From CAYLSO01 sp964386525 (lineage in GTDB: Bacteria > Eisenbacteria > RBG-16-71-46 > DASYSL01), in NCBI GenBank assembly GCA_964386525.1, contig CAYLSO010000262.1:1-6401 (forward strand): a stretch of DNA of 6,401 nucleotides. The letters are read 5' to 3'. The position numbers and the translations under genes were made by a program. The notes beneath the pieces were generated by a model that worked only from the letters and a program-made list of their open reading frames with translations, was not told where the DNA came from and did no database searches. Shown here one piece after another: positions 5,225-6,401 of this stretch (positions within the stretch are counted from its first letter, which is position 1; every line of letters begins with the position of its first letter).

Positions 5225-6401
5225 CTAGATGCGCCGGCGGAAGCGCGCCGGCAGGCTGTGGAGCTGCTCGCGGTACTTGGCCACCGTGCGCCGGGCGATG
5301 TTCATCCCCCGGGCCCGCAGCAGCTCGGCGATCTTCTGGTCGGACAGCGGGTCCTTCTTGTCCTCCTCCTCGATGAACTGGCGGATGGCCTCGCGCGCCG
5401 TCTTCGACGACACGTCCTCGCCGTCCTGCGTCGAGATGCCGCTCGAGAAGAAGAACTTGAGCCCGAAGACACCGCGCGGCGTCTGCACGTACTTGTTGGT
5501 GGTCACGCGGCTGACCGTGGACTCGTGCATCTCGATCTGGCGCGCCACCTGCTGCAGGGTCAGCGGCCGCAGGAACTGGATGCCCTTGTCGAAGAACTCG
5601 CGCTGCTCCGCGATGATGCAGTTCATCACCTTGGTCATGGTGCGGCGGCGCTGCTCGATGGTCTGGATGAGCCAGCGGGCGGAGTTGAGCTTCGACTGGA
5701 TGTAGTCGCGGGTGGCGTCGCGGCCGCCGCGCTTGGGGCTGCGCAGCACCGACTCGTAGGCGGCGTTGATGCGCAGGCGCGGCACGTTGCGGTCGTTGAG
5801 CAGCACGACGTAGTCCTCGCCGACCCGCTCGACGAGGAGGTCGGGGACCACGTAGCGCTCCTCGTCGGTGGTGATCTCGAGCCCGGGCTTGGGCGACAGC
5901 TGCGAGAGCGCGTCGGTGGCCACCTGCACCTCCTCGGGGCTCACCCGCAGGGCGCGCGCGATCTCCGCCTTCTTGTTGTTCACCAGCCGGTCGAAGTGCT
6001 CGTCGACGATGCGCCAGGCGAGCGTCTGCGTCTCGCCGCGCGCCGCCAGCTGCAGCAGCAAGCACTCGCGCAGGTCGCGGGCCCCGACCCCGGCCGGCTC
6101 GAGCCCCTGCACGACGCGCAGCACGCGCTCGATGTCCTGCGGGGAGCGGCCGGTGGACTCGGCGATGTCGGCCACGGGCGTCACCAGGTAGCCGCGCTCG
6201 TCGAGCGAGCCGATGATGAACTCGCCGAGCTCGACGTCGGCGGCCGGCAGCTCCATGAGCCGCAGCTGCTGGATGAGGTGCTCGGCGAGGCTGACGCGCG
6301 TCACCGGCACCTTCTCGTAGAACTCGGTCTGCTGCTCCTGGGCCGGCACGTAGGTCTTGTCGAGCCCCTCCTGCATGAACTCGGTCCAGTCGATGTCCTC
6401 G
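5225..6401 (-). CDS. rpoN: RNA polymerase sigma-54 factor RpoN, N-terminus missing at window edge
   Basis: Sigma-54 directs RNA polymerase to -24/-12 promoters and needs an AAA+ activator to open them. The 391 visible residues run from EDIDWTEF at the edge to the stop at 5225-5227. They include the core-binding domain (DERGYL at about residues 67-72, GLEPAGVGARDLRECLLLQL at 99-118) and the helix-turn-helix region (about 281-308, with ESTVSRVTTNKYVQTPRG and FGLKFFFSSG after it). The invariant RpoN box ARRTVAKYRE is at 369-378 (bases 5267-5296), followed by 13 residues. Family members are about 480-500 residues, so roughly 90-110 residues are missing: the Gln/Leu-rich activator-response region I and the start of region II. 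No frameshift or missing motif is seen in the visible part. An ATG at 6374-6376 is internal, not the start, because family sequence continues upstream of it. Confidence 0.97.
   Translation of the reverse strand, partial: EDIDWTEFMQEGLDKTYVPAQEQQTEFYEKVPVTRVSLAEHLIQQLRLMELPAADVELGEFIIGSLDERGYLVTPVADIAESTGRSPQDIERVLRVVQGLEPAGVGARDLRECLLLQLAARGETQTLAWRIVDEHFDRLVNNKKAEIARALRVSPEEVQVATDALSQLSPKPGLEITTDEERYVVPDLLVERVGEDYVVLLNDRNVPRLRINAAYESVLRSPKRGGRDATRDYIQSKLNSARWLIQTIEQRRRTMTKVMNCIIAEQREFFDKGIQFLRPLTLQQVARQIEMHESTVSRVTTNKYVQTPRGVFGLKFFFSSGISTQDGEDVSSKTAREAIRQFIEEEDKKDPLSDQKIAELLRARGMNIARRTVAKYREQLHSLPARFRRRI

Overview
The window is a very GC-rich stretch (roughly 70% G+C, strong third-position G/C bias) of a bacterial chromosome. 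Every gene I can support lies on the minus strand, so transcription runs from position 6401 towards 1. The order is rpoN (N-terminus cut off by the right edge), hpf, hprK, a complete mannose-family phosphotransferase (PTS) permease (EIIA, EIIB, EIIC, EIID), HPr and enzyme I (C-terminal half cut off by the left edge). From memory, an rpoN-hpf-hprK run followed by a mannose-type EIIA, HPr and EI is typical of Desulfobacterota/Myxococcota-type ('deltaproteobacterial') genomes and relatives. HPr kinase in a Gram-negative-type rpoN cluster fits that. The sequence alone does not fix the species.

Region 5225-6401 is sigma-54 (RpoN). Region 4606-5196 is a long-form ribosome hibernation factor with an unusually Ala/Arg/Pro-rich linker. 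Region 3593-4561 is the bifunctional HPr Ser kinase/phosphorylase. Region 910-3583 encodes EIIA, EIIB, EIIC, EIID and HPr, and 1-920 encodes the start of enzyme I. From hprK to ptsI the genes are almost seamless: a 9-nt gap, a GTGA overlap, a 37-nt gap, an ATGA overlap, a 2-nt gap and an 11-nt overlap. That pattern indicates one operon with translational coupling. There is no stretch of 300 bases without a gene, and I found no RNA gene, mobile element, CRISPR array or convincing promoter.

The genes form one circuit. Enzyme I takes phosphate from PEP and passes it to His15 of HPr. HPr passes it to His9 of EIIA and then His14 of EIIB, for sugar uptake through EIIC/EIID. HprK phosphorylates or dephosphorylates Ser46 of HPr and so links carbon status to the relay. 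RpoN and the hibernation factor are the usual upstream neighbours and connect the cluster to nitrogen and stationary-phase physiology.

The content is mostly recognisable. The most unusual structural detail is at the EIIB-EIIC junction. There a 14-codon mini-ORF overlaps the EIIB stop by ATGA and the EIIC start by GTGA, so it bridges the only sizeable gap in the PTS run. Also worth noting are the absence of rapZ between hprK and EIIA, and the presence of a full transport-type permease where related genomes often keep only regulatory PTS parts.
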